Source of the DNA: Allium sativum | Taxonomy: Eukaryota > Streptophyta > Magnoliopsida > Asparagales > Amaryllidaceae | Assembly: GCA_030737875.1 (NCBI GenBank) | Contig: CM060921.1 | Span: 399,692,192 to 399,756,191 of the forward strand | Reading direction: 5' to 3' | DNA length: 64,000 bases | Shown: in pieces, positions 1-12,245 of the stretch | How positions within the stretch are numbered: position 1 is the stretch's first letter | Layout of the letters: every line of letters starts with the position of its first letter | Made by a program: the position numbers and the translations under genes | The notes under the pieces: model-generated | What the model was told of the DNA's origin: nothing | What the model saw: the letters and a program-made list of their open reading frames with translations, nothing else | Databases searched by the model: none

Positions 1-3000
1 GGTGGGAGTGCACATGCTTGATTAGGATTCTCTCTTCTTTTTCTGCTTGGATTTTGGATTTGCTATGATGTAGCGCTTTGACTATTTGTCTACTTTGTTA
101 TGGCTCTTTTGGGGAATATGATTTTGTATTACTGTACTTTGATGATTTTAGTACAAGGCAGATATTTTAATTTGATGTAATGGGTTTTCTATATTTCAAA
201 CTTATGTTGTAACTGGAATTTGGACCATGATGTTTTCTGTTTGAAAAATAAAGTTTTGAATTCTGCTGCTATTTTGTATCTGTCTTGTTATCTTTCTGTT
301 TACCTATAACGCTTCATGGAACTTAATGCATTCTGATAAAGGGTGACATTAACGGACGTAGGGTGTCAAAATAATATAAACATTAAAACCCCTATATCCT
401 CTGCCTTGCAATTGCGTATGAAATTATGAATTGTCATGATTATTCAGGTTTTGTGGTGTTTTTGATTTTAATATTGGGTTAAAAATGAAAGTGGGTGTTG
501 TTACTATTATTTCTATTTTATGTAATTTACCCTTATTTATCATTTGATTGTAACCTTAAAAGGTTTAGATTTGATTATTTCATGATTTGATATGGGTTTG
601 GATCCCGTTTTGAATCCAAACGCATTCATAAATGAAATAGGTCAAATGTTAACATTTCTATGTGCGTAACACTAAATAGGGTGAATTGGATAAGATATGA
701 ATTATATAACGGAGGACTTTGGGAAGTTATATGGTCGAGTGACTTTGGGAAACGACTATTGGGATCATTACCCACATTCACGATTTTTGTCGAATTTTAA
801 ATGATCGTTTTGCCCCTGGAGAATCTTGTTTCACTTATAACTTTTGATTGGTCAGGAGTTTTGACCTGAAGCCACTTCCATTGGATACGGATGATGGTTT
901 CCCATTCCATAGAGTGATCACATTAATTTAAAGGACTTACTGTTCGGGAGATATGGCTGAAATAAGATTTGAAGATGGAAAAACAGCATAATCGGGCTTA
1001 ATAGGGTGATTAGCAGCTAGGCCCATAAACCATTTCATGATTAGGGCTATGGGAGGGCTGAAAGGAGTTGGAGAATCATCTCCTTTCATTTTTCTAGCTA
1101 CCACAAACATCCCTTGAACCCTAGTAATAGCCTCTGTCTTCCAAATCTCTCTCTAATCACTTTTTTATCACTAATTAAGCAAATCAACATCAAATCAAGT
1201 CGGATTAACATCAAATTCGAGGTAGAGATGCTGCACCGCATTGGAATCCGAGCCAAATCAGTAGAATTTTCAAATCTATAATTAATTATTGGCTAAGGTG
1301 AGTGATTTGCAAGTTTATACATTAATTAAGGCTAATTAGGAATGATTGGTGATAATTAGTGAAATTATACATCTGAAAAATATGGGAAAATATGCATTAA
1401 TTCTAAAATAATATTTTGTGTCACTGGTATAAATATGGTTTAATTTGGATTAAGTTTGCCAATCCCGGAATTTAGGGGATTAAGGGGAAAACCACGGATT
1501 TGGGTACGTTTGATCCTAAATAACACATGTGATTGATGTTTTAATGTTTTTTAATTTATTACACATGTTATTACTATAGTTCGGTATGCACTGAGTTTGC
1601 ATAGGAAAGTTAGAATGGTCAAAAACGTCGTCGTGCGGCGTAAATAGCTTGTTAGAAGAGAACTAGGAATTTGGACCAGATCTGATCGAGCTTGCCACCC
1701 CGAACCGACCCGAGCTCGCCGCCTCGAACCGATCCGCTCGCACTCGAGAAGCACGAGACGCCTGCACCCACGAACTGAGGAAAGAGATCGAACCGAATGG
1801 GTTTCCATGAGTCGCCTGCTCCAAACAAGAGGCTCGACCACGAACCGCGACTGCACTCTGAACTGAACCGTCTCGTGCTCGCCATGACTGACCCAAACCG
1901 ATGGAGGGATCGACCCACAAACCGGTGGAGGGCCCCCGACCTGGCCTGGAGAAGAGATCGCGAGCCGACCCTGATGAAGTAGCACGAACCGACCCGTAAT
2001 AAGAGCACGACGCGACACGAACCGGGACGATGACCACAAACCGGATTTGAGTTTCTTCTACGTGACAACGATCGTGAACTCTTCTGGAGACCAACTCCAG
2101 TCTGAATAAAATCCAAGATGCAAAGGAAGTCCAAATGAGAAGTTATGGGTCAGGTTCCAGATGGAACCAACGAGTTAACTTTAAGAGTTGGGCTTTGTTG
2201 CGGGACTTGTGCAAAGGGGTTATCGATATCTATAACTTTAGTTCACCATTGAAAGAGGGGGCATATAAACAAACCAGAGCTGGGGCTGTGTGGACCGGTT
2301 GGCCAGTTAGGTTTATTGACTATGGACTAGCGTAGTGGGGTCAGAGTAATAGTTGTATACGGTGGGACTCCGTCATTGCCCTAAAGGGCAAAGTGGTTGC
2401 AGCAATAGTTGTGCGGGGTTGGACTCCGTCGTGGCCCCAATAGATATAGTGATCAAAGCGGTGGATATCGTATGCTTTGCACACTGAGTGAGAGATGTGA
2501 GGATGATTGCTATGTTTGATGTTTGCTATCACTATGACACGCACACTCCCATTTCTACATCGTATGTTAAGTGTTACCGTAGAGTACTGTTCATCTTTTT
2601 GTGCTAACTCTTTGGTTGTAGGTCCAGGTCAGGTATGATTTTTCATACTTGTTATTGCTTTATTTAGCTGCACAGATTTGGTACCGCTTAAACCAGGCTT
2701 CCGTCTGACCCAGAGTTTTATGTCTCTTCTTATTAGTCTGGGTGCTCCTAGACGAGCAGACTAGAGACATGCCAGGTAATTATGTACGGATAGTTGTCCG
2801 GAGACGAGCAGGAGGCTTCCATGTACTATATATGTATTATGCTTATGTTGTTGCTGGTCACTGCTTTGGGCATTAGTAGTGCACCTCTTTTATTTCCTTT
2901 TTAGAGACAGTATTTTGAAGTTGTAATAATGGTTTGGATCATAAGCTGTACTTTGGATTCTGTTGCTTTGATGGATATGGTTTAGTTTTCAGTTTATGCA

Positions 3001-3188
3001 CTGTCTCACCTATTTTAAATCAAGTTATGTTATTACTATATTTTATTTCATGCGTTGTGAGATATACGAAAGATTTTTGATGATTCATTGTTGCAAACCC
3101 TTTCTCTTGACGATCGACCCGCGCTAGTTGGACATTGCACAATGCATTTCAAGGGAAATACCTGATGGTACGGGGCGACCGTTAAACT
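1..3188 (+). repeat. Probable 5' LTR of element E plus unresolved left flank
   Basis: No protein gene is visible here. The stretch runs up to the PBS at 3189, so its right part must be the 5' LTR of E. It is AT-rich with one GC-rich island at about 1670-2040. The start of the LTR is not clear, because no TG terminus can be paired with a second LTR copy. The first ~350 bases resemble the tail of an LTR and could be a different element. Reading frames in the GC-rich island are antisense composition artefacts. Confidence 0.5.
1298..2621 (+). other. Candidate intron inside the E LTR leader
   Basis: A strong donor (AAG then GTGAGT) at 1298 follows a leader-like stretch at about 1075-1297 containing aaccctag. 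A strong acceptor lies at 2621: gtgctaact as a possible branch site, then tttggttgtag. The acceptor is about 570 bp before the PBS. The same order of leader, donor and acceptor occurs in elements A, D and B. Splicing is inferred, not shown. Confidence 0.4.
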
Positions 3189-3200
3189 TGGTATCAGAGC
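3189..3200 (+). other. Primer-binding site of E (initiator Met-tRNA)
   Basis: The sequence tggtatcagagc is complementary to the 3' end of plant initiator Met-tRNA, the usual minus-strand primer of Ty3/gypsy and copia elements. It fixes the plus-strand orientation of E. Confidence 0.9.
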
Positions 3201-3224
3201 CTAGGTTGCGAAGTTTAACCTAGG
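3200..3224 (+). other. Perfect stem-loop directly after the E PBS
   Basis: cctaggtt (3200-3207) and aacctagg (3217-3224) form an uninterrupted 8-bp stem with a 9-nt loop, overlapping the last base of the PBS. Its position suits a leader RNA structure for dimerisation or packaging, which is inference. Confidence 0.6.
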
Positions 3225-3292
3225 GGAATACATCAGGGAGATATAGTATACATATATGAGAACGCGTATTTGAGATATATTGGTTTTCAAAA

Positions 3293-3316
3293 ACTATATA
3301 TATATATATATATATT
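3293..3316. repeat. (AT)n microsatellite in the E leader
   Basis: A short, nearly pure AT dinucleotide run in the untranslated leader of E. Confidence 0.9.
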
Positions 3317-3557
3317 ATATCTAAGGATGAAGTCGCACTGCATTAGCACCACTAAGGAGATGGTTAATCGTTTTCTCTTTACAGATTGAACGATGAGCCG
3401 AAACACGAGGAGTACGTTGAGGAACCCCGCATCGGGAGTTAAAAAGTGAGGGGGTTCAGGGGCTAACAATGGGAATGTCCCTGATATCGAAATATGGATT
3501 ATCTCTTATTGATATTGCTGAGAAGAAGAGAAGTTCATAACTGGCCTAAATGGGTAC

Positions 3558-3870
3558 TTGGGGAAAAGACTTATAAACCATATCGATGAGACATTCGAAT
3601 CCATTGTGGGAAAGGCATTGAGATCAGAGAGCCTTTACCCTATGATGAAGACCGAGTTGCTATTACATCTGCAGGAGAGCCAAAACTGCAGGAAAGCAGA
3701 GAAGGCAATACGAATTCTCACAATAAGAGAAAATAGAACCAAACCAAGGATGGTTAGAAAAAGAAGATTAAGAAAGATATCGAGCGCTTTAGCTGCGACA
3801 AGAAAGGCCATTATGATAGACTGTCAATTGTGGCCAAGTGGGACATCTCAAGGATAAATATCCCCAACCC
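3558..3870 (+). pseudogene. gag: gag remnant of E with zinc-knuckle trace
   Basis: An open stretch of about 100 codons from 3558 contains lysine/arginine-rich nucleocapsid-like sequence. In the neighbouring frame, at 3785-3820, the residues FSCDKKGHYDR can be read, which match the Cys and His core of a CCHC zinc knuckle. The terminal Cys is displaced by a small deletion. The capsid part expected upstream is absent, so this is a frameshifted C-terminal fragment of gag. Confidence 0.65.
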
Positions 3871-3949
3871 CTAAAGAGAAGCAAATCGTGAAAGAATATG
3901 CTATCAACGTTGTTCCTTCTTCGTTGAATGGCCCAACTGCCACAGAGAA

Positions 3950-4300
3950 GGGAAAAAGTGTCGTTATTTAAGGTATGCTTTCTGTTTATGATGTTCCTAT
4001 TCGAGTATTGTTTAATACCAAGGCTTCCCATTCCTTCATATCTAGTGACCTGGAAGATAGGTTGGGATTGGAACCCGAGATTGTCGATAGACCTTTAGTT
4101 GTAAAGAACCTGATCGGCGTTTCGACCAGCCTTTGTATGATTTGTCATAGTTTGGTCCTATCGAGTCATAGATGGATGTTTGCTTATGATTGCTTTGTTT
4201 TGGGCTTTACTAGGTTTGGCATTATTTTCGAAGTCGATTGGCTCCAACGGTATGGGACGGTGGTGGACTGTAAGGGGTCTTCAAGTTTCCATTAGAACGG
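3950..4300 (+). pseudogene. Protease remnant of E, active site lost
   Basis: This encodes a retropepsin-like segment with VLFNTKASHSF where the family has an Asp-Thr/Ser-Gly triad. Here that triad reads Asn-Thr-Lys, so the catalytic aspartate and glycine are both changed. Downstream, a DWL motif (with VDWLQRYG) matches the usual end of a chromoviral protease domain. It is inactive by residue loss, and the reading frame breaks soon after. Confidence 0.75.
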
Positions 4301-4439
4301 ATGATGGGTGGAGGGTGGTATTGGGTTGCCTACCTAGTGATGGGGTGATGGCTAGTTTTCTAAATTCCCTCGACATCCCGCATTATGAGTTATCATATGT
4401 GCCTATTGCTGGCGAGTATACGGACATCTTCGGGTAAGT

Positions 4440-5320
4440 GACCGGAGTTCCGGCACAATAGGAGATTGAGTTTCGGATTGATTTAATGAAAGATGCCCGA
4501 CCTATAGTGATGCCATTTCATCGTATGGCGCCAAGGGAGCATAGAGAGATCGAGGTGCAAGTAGGCGATCTTTTGAAGAAGGGATTTATTTGAAGAAGTG
4601 TTTCCGAGTGGGGAGCACAAGTTGTATTTGCTACTAAGGCTGATGGTTCCCTTCTCTTATGTGTAGACTACCGCGAGTTGAACAGTAACTAGGAAGAATA
4701 AGTATCCTCCACCAATAGATGGTTTGTTTGATCTGCTAAATGGAGCAAGAGTGTTCTCCCATTTAGAACTTACGACAGGATTTCATCAGCTCCGGGTAGC
4801 AGCTGAGAGTATATATAAAACGGCATTTCAGACGCCGTCTAGATTCTATGAGTGGTTGGTCATGCCATTAGGGTTGACCAATGCACCTGCATATTTTGTA
4901 GATCTTATGAATAAGGTTTTCAGGGATCAATTAAGTAAATTTGTTCTTGTGTTCGTGGATGATATCTTGGTTTACTCGAGAACAGAGGAAGAACACAAGG
5001 AACATTTAAGGACAGTGATGGAGGTGTTGAGGAAACACCAATTGAAAGAGAAATTTTCTAAGTGTCACTACTGGCGGAGGGAAGTGTGGTTCTTGGGCTA
5101 TGTTGTTTCAGAGAATGGTATTGCCATGGATCATGCAAAGGTAGCTACGGTGTAAGATTGGTCTACGCCCAAGAATGCAACGGATGTAACAAGTTTCTTG
5201 GGGTTAGATGGATATTATCATAAGTTTATTCAAGACTTCTCTAAGACAGTGGCACCGTAAACTCAGTTAATAAAGAAGAATCAAGCTTTCGTCTGGGAAG
5301 AAAGGTGCGGGAATGCATTT
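4440..5320 (+). pseudogene. Reverse transcriptase remnant of E
   Basis: RT fingers and palm are recognisable: [10 protein letters not shown] near 4657, then from 4724 an open stretch of 143 codons with [23 protein letters not shown] and the catalytic box FVDDILVYS near 4952. A stop lies at about 4591 inside LLKKGFI, another break near 4690 separates the two halves, and the thumb ends in a stop at 5153. The catalytic Asp pair is still present, but the protein cannot be made as one chain. Confidence 0.85.
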
Positions 5321-5369
5321 AAACCATAAAAGAAAAGTTGATATGTGCACTAGGTTAGTTATTCCTAAG

Positions 5370-5760
5370 GGGAATGAAGAGATGACGGTTTATACAGATG
5401 CCTTTGGTACCTAACTAGGTGTTGTACTGATGCAAGGAGGTAGGCTGTAGCTTATGCAAGTCGGCAAATGAAACCACATGAGAAAAGATATCCTAACCAT
5501 AATTTGGAATTGGCAACGATCGTATTCTCTTAGAAGATGTGGAGACACTATCTCTTGGGAGAAAGATTCGAGTTGTTTACTGATCATAAGTCATTAAAGT
5601 ATCTTTTCTCTCAAAATGATTTAAATCTTCGTCAGCAGAGATGGTTAGAGTTCTTGGCTTCATATGATTTCAATATCGCATACACACCCGGGAAGGGTAA
5701 TGTGGTACCAGATGCATTGAGTAGGAGGCATGCCAGTTTGGGGGCTATGTTTCTTAAATG
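5370..5760 (+). pseudogene. RNase H remnant of E
   Basis: An RNase H domain follows RT. VYTDAFGT near 5390 holds the first catalytic Asp, several stops follow, and from 5537 an open frame gives [20 protein letters not shown] and YTPGKGNVVPDALSRR, the usual end of the chromoviral RNase H and start of the connection to integrase. It is clearly non-functional. Confidence 0.8.
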
Positions 5761-6790
5761 GAAGCAACTAGAGTATATTGCAAGATATGATTTTAGACCT
5801 AAGTGCAAATTCGATCCAGAGATGTCAGCAAGTTTACCGACCAAACCGACTTTGATTGAGCGGATCAGCTCCAGTCAGAGGGATGATCCTAACCTATTGG
5901 AAATCATCTCCAAGGTAGAGATGGGCATCGACGGTGAGAAGATGATCAAGTATGGACTTGATAGAGAAGGATGGCTTCAAAAGAATAGGAGACTACTTGT
6001 ACCCAACGTTAATGGATTGAGAGATGAAGTGCTTAGAGAGTGTCATCACTCGAAACTAACTATACATCTCGGTGGTAACAAAATGTATCAAGACATGAAG
6101 CAGACCTACTACTGGGAAGGGACGAAGAGAGACATTGGAAAATTTATATCCAAGTGCATGAACTGCCATTTAGTTAAAGCCGAGCAAAAGAAGCCTAGTG
6201 GTTTGTTACAACTGTTGGAAATTCTCGAATAAAAATGGGAACAAGTCTCAATGGATTTCATCGATGGTTTACCAAGGAATAGATCAGGTCATGACAGTAT
6301 TAAGGTGATTGTGGATCGATTGACCAAAAGTGCAAGGTTTATACCGGTCAAGTCGAATAAAACGACAGCTAAGTTAGCGGAACTGTATATGAAGTGGGTA
6401 GTGAGATTTCATGGAGTACTTAAAGGTATTGTGAGTGACCGAGATCCATTATTTACTAGTGGGTTTTGGAAGAGCTTATAAGAAGCTTTAGGGTCAGAAT
6501 TACATCTCAGTACCGTGTACTATCCCTAAACCGACGGTCAAATAGAGAGGGTGAATCGTGTATTAGAGGATATCCGGAGAGCTTGTATATTGGATTTTGA
6601 AGGGTCATGGGATGACCATTTGCATCTGGTTGAGTTCGCATATAATAATAGTTATCACTCCAGTATTGGTGTAGCTCCATTTGAAGCTTTGTACGGAAGA
6701 CCGTGCAAGTCACCATCATGTTAGTTGGAAACCGGTGAGAAATCTGTGCTTGGGCCAGATATAATAAGAGAAACCTCAGACACGATCAAA
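5761..6790 (+). pseudogene. Integrase remnant of E (zinc finger and DDE core)
   Basis: The HHCC zinc finger is readable at about 6040-6180 (ECHHSKLTIH, then CMNCHLVK). The catalytic core follows with MDFIDGLPR (first Asp, near 6250), IVSDRDPLF (second Asp, near 6430) and TDGQIERVN (Glu, near 6535). Stops lie at 6233, near 6479, near 6526 and near 6721. Order and motifs match a chromodomain-bearing Ty3/gypsy integrase. Confidence 0.85.
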
Positions 6791-7290
6791 GTTATTAAAC
6801 AATGAATGAAGGCTGCCCAAAATAAGCAGAAGAGTTATGCTGATAAAAGACGAAGAGATTTGAAATTTCCATAGGCGACTTGGTATTCGTCAATATTTCT
6901 CCATTGAAGAATGTGATTCGGTTTTGTAGGAGGGGTAAATTAGCACCAAGGTTTGATGGTCCATTTCCAGTTCTCGAACAAGTTGGGAATTTAGCATATA
7001 AAGTTGAATTACCGGACAAGATGGAGGGAGTGCGCAACGTATTTCATGTTTCTCAGTTAAGGAAGTTTATGCATTATTCTGATTTGACTATTTCACCAGA
7101 TATTTGGATGATATCAAGGTAAAATCTGAGGTAATTGGAAGTCGTAGACCGATTCGTATTGTCGGACACGATACGAAGGAACTTCGAAGGAAATGGTGAA
7201 ACCGATTAAGGTCCAGTGGGGTGATAATGATAACGATTGTACTTGGGAAACTGGGGAACGAAACGACCCAAACAATTACCATATAATGTT
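6791..7290 (+). pseudogene. Integrase C-terminus and chromodomain-like tail of E
   Basis: After a frame change near 6875, an open stretch carries RRGKLAPRFDGPFPVLEQV (the GPF/Y module) and VFHVSQLRKF. A further frame change near 7120 precedes PIKVQWGDNDNDCTWE, which resembles the core of a chromodomain that can target integration to heterochromatin. This tail places E among chromoviruses, close to the Tekay/Del type. It is not functional in its present form. Confidence 0.7.
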
Positions 7291-10229
7291 ATTTATATAG
7301 ATACCATGCAACACATGTAGTGACCCATAACTTCCCTGGTCTCCGAAGAGAAGAGAAAGAACGAATTACCATGAGAACACGACAAAATAGAACGCAGACG
7401 GAAGAACATTTCATTGCTATTACAACAATTCCATCAGATACAAGAATATACAGAGTATAATTGAATAAATTACATTCGATAAATATCAGAGATTAAAATA
7501 AATTACATAGTAGCGGAAAATAATACAAGCACAACTGAAGGTGATATACGGATACCGAGCTTTCCGGATATCATTCCAGCTGTAAACCAGGATCCTGTGA
7601 ATATAAATCTGCAAAACCAAAACTACTAGCTGCCCGTGTCGAAAATAGGGGCACCCAGAGTTTAGGTTAAAAACAATAAACTCCAGGTCAGTCATGTGAC
7701 TGGTGTGAGAACTAAAACAGTTATTTAAAGCTTTATTTTAAAAGAGAGTAATTCAAGGGACCACGCCGTATAACACGGAACGGGTTTCCGCCCAAGAATA
7801 CCAGTGCATATAAATAAACAACGCAATGCTTTTTCGAAAAATGAAGCTATTATAAGACCCAGGTCCCATCACACAATGTAACGCAAGCCGGAGGATAGGG
7901 TTTTCCCTTATAATAGCCAAACATGCTTGGTACGTTTTAAAAACAAATCATGTGATACTATGATAAGTGTATAGTGTCAAAAGCAATTTCATCATAAATA
8001 TGAATCATAGACGGCATGGGTACCATATATCATGTCGCCATACTAGTTCTACAATTAAAACCGCAATACACGTATTGGAAATTGGATTTCCATCATGAGT
8101 CGAGGCAAGGGGCAAGCTCCTCTCCGCTTCGAGGCACTCTAGCAAATGCCTCAGGACTACACACTCTGGGTAACCCTGGATGCTTCAGGGCCGGTCCTCT
8201 CTTACGTTTGAGGATTGGCAATTCCTGAACACACGTTTCCTGGTCCTTACAGACCTAAAATCGAGGCGCCTCATCCAACAACCACATAGGTGAAAAGTAT
8301 ATAAATGTCAGGGCTGGTAAGTCACTGACACTACCAAAGCTAGAAAGAAACGTCGTGCTCTCCCTGAAGTCCTTATCCCGTTTTTGACTCATACCGAGGT
8401 GTGAGGCTCGCGAATTCACGTTATACACAAAGCTGCCACGTAGGTCGTGCTTTGATCATCAACCACAAGACTTTGCTTTTCAACAGAAGACTTGATCCAT
8501 GCAACTCAGCGTGCCATACAGGCAATTCATGCCATGCGATTGATGTCCATCGATATACAACCTCTGAGCTCGTACGTCTCAGAGAAGGGCGTTAAGCAAG
8601 AGAATAAATTCTCCGCCGCCAAACAGATGTATATTTAATGGAGATCAATCAACACAGAATAAAATCCAATGTCAGACACACCGTCCATTTACAAGTTCGT
8701 TCTGGGTCTGAACGAAACCGGAGGAACTTTCCTCGCATATCCATCCATCTCCAAGTACGTCTGGACGACAACCAACTAATTCCCTCATCTTGGGTGTACA
8801 GCCCAATCAAGATCATTAGTAATCACCCAAACGATGTGAAGACTTCCGGTCTTCAACCACCGTCTTCATCTTCGACATATCGTCGAATCGGTTATTCAGA
8901 ATGGGTATAAACCCGGCCTTTCCGAACAACCCGCGTATATTAAAAACAAATGTTACACAAACACAACATATGCCTCATTCCAATTCATTAATCACTAACC
9001 GTAAATCTGTAAGAGAGCAATTCCCCAAATATTAACCCCGAAGGCCGAAACCAACATCAGATCAATACCCAGGAAACCATTCTTCTTAACTAACCTACAG
9101 TTAGTTTCTAAATCTCAATTCTTAGGGAAAGGTTCCCATTAATTTTATCCAAGATAAATTCTTTGAAATTTATCCTCTAATTTTCCTTTGGATGTCATTT
9201 CAAACCAAATTATTGTTTTTCCCAAACTAGTCGAGATTAGCGAACCACACCAAAGTAATTATTTATTTTATTTCCCAATCCCAACCTATATATCCCATGA
9301 AGCAAAACTGGTAATACTCCATATCTAACACTATGGTGTTATCGGTAAAATTAATTACCATTTCACGTTCAAATCTAATTAAAGATTTAACTATCGCTCT
9401 GGAGCAAAACTGGTGATACTCCATCCTCGCTCATTTGCCAAATTTGATAATTTAGATTATCAATTCACATTTCAATCTAATTGCAGATTCATTAAAACTC
9501 CCATTACTGGGTTATAGAACTAGTGTCATTTAAAACACAGTTCACAACAAACCCAAATCACATTTTATTTATTATCGGGTTAAAGAACAACAGTTATTTA
9601 AAAACACCGTTCACGATAAACCCACAAATCAATTCTATTTAAAACCCGTTTCAAATCCAATTTATTTATTTAAAAATAAATGGGTTTTAATCTCAGTTCA
9701 AAACTAGTTCATTTCGATAAAACTCTATTTTTATCTTTTCAAATATGGAGTTTTTCATCCCAATTTTTCCCAAATCATTTCTTATGATTTTACACAAATT
9801 ATTACTATTTTTAATAATTTTATCAAGGCCCGTACAGTCGATTTCCATCAACGGCCATCGAACTGCACTTACAACGACCTTTTCCAAATTTGATTTGGAC
9901 ATATCTCCAAATCCAACCGTTTGATTTCAAATTTCTAATATTCGTTAGAAATCTCTTTTCGATACGAACCCAACGGTTCCGGTTTTAGGAGAATCCGACG
10001 GTCGGATCTCCCGTAATGTCCGTTCGAAATAAATGGTCGAAATTCACAAACTGCCGCGGCGCGGCGCGTTCTATTCAGGCCATTATATTATATATATAAT
10101 ATATATAATATATATTTCGTCGATTACTATTTAAAATGAATTTCATAAATAGTTTCAAATTTGTTTCAAAAACAATTTCAACCTTTATTTCAAATTCAAA
10201 TCAAAATTGAATTTTCTATTATAAATCCT

Positions 10230-10590
10230 TTTTATTTTCATTTCTATTTGATTTCAATTCAAATCGATTTTTAATTCGATTAGAATTCATTTTCTTTTCA
10301 ATTCAATTCAATTCGAATTCGTTTTCTATTCAATTCGAATTCATTTCGTTTTCTATTCAATTCGAATTCAATTCGTTTTCTATTCAATTCGAATTCAATT
10401 TGTTTTCTATTCAATTCGAATTCAAATTGGTTTTCTATTCAAATCGAATTCAAATTGGTTTTCTATTCAATTCAAATCAAATTCGTTATATATTCAATTG
10501 AAATCAAATTCGTTTCCTATTCAATTCAAATCAAATTCGTTATATATTCGATTGAAATCAAATTCGTTTTCTATTCGATTCAATTCAAAT
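10230..10590. repeat. Minisatellite (aattcgaattc-rich) in the A 3' LTR
   Basis: Units of about 27 bp, of the type ttttctattcaattcgaattcaa, are repeated with drift. The counterpart in D has a cleaner 27-bp period. It has no coding role. Confidence 0.85.
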
Positions 10591-12129
10591 TATTAAAATG
10601 AATATAATCGGTATAAATATCGTTCGCGTCAAAATAGCGCATCTCTAATTAATACGGCTTTATATATTTCAATAATTCCATTATTCAATTCAACAAATGA
10701 ATATTTATTTTATTCAATATGTGAATCTATACTTCTGTCAACACATAACCAATCTCAACGAATGAGTACTGTCCACGTGTGACTATTTTTGTTATTTAAT
10801 ATATTTTATAAAAATTATGGTATCTATCGTTTGATTTAAAATCAGACTCCAACCGTAAACTAGTAAGAGAACGATTCCCTGAATATTAACCCCAAAGGCC
10901 AAAACCAACATCAGATCAATATCCAGGAGACCACTCATCTTATCTATTTTCCAATTAGTTTCTAATCTTATATATGATAAAGATGTAAATTTTATTGTTA
11001 AAATCTTTCGTTCAACACATGACTAATCTCAACGGATGAGTACAGTCAACACATGAACCTTTATTTTATAGTGATAAAGATATAAATTTTATTGTTAAAA
11101 TATTTCGTTCAACACATGACTAATCTCAACGGATGAGTACTATCAACACATGAACCTTTATTTTATAATATTCTTTATTTTCTAAATTGGAATGAGGCCC
11201 AATAAATTACCATATAAAGTTAATTATATGGATTCCATACAACAAATGTATATAATAGCAACGATAAATAATCAACGATCATCCAAAGTGCACTACACTG
11301 TATAAGCATCAAATATAGATATCTAACGCTTATAACAGCCTGTCAATCAATCGATCGACATACAACTAATTATTGGGATTAGTGTATGCCGTGTTTTATC
11401 CCAATACCCGTGTGGGGTTTTAAACAGTCAAACACAGATTTTATTTGTGCAGTTGGGCGATGTGTAAAATTTATCGTCCCAATCAATGTCCTTCAAATAG
11501 GTGTACATAAACAAACCGTCTGGTTTGTAAATGAATATTTTATTTTATTCACTTCCACGTTAAAAATTATATTTTTAACGATAAAATATTTTATTTCAAC
11601 ACATGAATTCCTATTCAGTTCATTTACACAATAAAAATGATATTTTTATTTTTCTAACATATTTTAGAAAATTTCGGCGGCATAACGACACGATACTAGA
11701 AACGGGACGAGGCCTAGCCTTATCCCCGGTCTAGTGATGGCCCACGCCATTCACACATCAATGAAATCAATTTCATTTCACCAAACAATTCAATTCAACC
11801 CAAATAATCTAACCAACTACACAGCCAAACCAACAAGTCCATGGTCTGTGGACGATTGTGTCGGGTGCTACTAAACACCGTCTGCATCCTAGTATATATA
11901 TAACTAGAAAAAGAATTTGAAGAGTGAGAAGTTCTCACCGAAAGCTATCCTAACTCCATGCCACTTCAAATGTAGAAGTCTTCACTGTTCTCGTCTCTTG
12001 TCACTTTCGTCGCCCGTAGCCACTACATATATAAAAATCACATTTTTATATTGCTATTCAATATATAAAAAAAATCGAATTTTTACTTTGCTACTATATA
12101 GACAAAAATTATATTTTTACATCGTTATT

Positions 12130-12245
12130 CTCTATATAAAGATCTCGCCTTTTCAAAGTTAAAGATTTCGCCTTTTCAAATTTAAAGATTTCGCCTTTTC
12201 AAATTTAAAGATTTCGCCTTTTCAAATTTAAAGATTTCGCCTTTA
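12130..12245. repeat. 23-bp tandem repeat in the A LTR
   Basis: The unit aaagatttcgccttttcaaa is repeated about five times here and about three times in the 5' LTR near 19730-19810, so copy number has changed since insertion. Confidence 0.85.

Larger units (their letters stand above)
1..7315 (+). mobile_element. Element E: decayed Ty3/gypsy chromovirus, outermost host of the nest
   Basis: A Met-tRNA primer-binding site at 3189 is followed by fragments of gag zinc knuckle, protease, reverse transcriptase, RNase H, integrase and a chromodomain-like tail, all on the plus strand in the usual Ty3/gypsy order. Several frameshifts and many stops break the frame, and most of gag is missing, since only about 600 bp separate the PBS from the zinc knuckle. 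The element stops at 7315, where element A begins. Its 3' LTR is not in the window and should lie beyond the nest. The heavy decay fits its position as the oldest, outermost layer. Its left boundary is not resolved. Confidence 0.85.

Noticed and set aside
1551..2134. Overlapping Arg/Ser-rich frames on the minus strand in the E LTR
   Set aside because: Composition effect of a GC-rich island; three overlapping frames are open at once and none has a domain.
8016..8910. Three small frames in the A 3' LTR repeated at 15509-16403
   Set aside because: The two LTRs of one element are near-identical, so agreement says nothing about coding.
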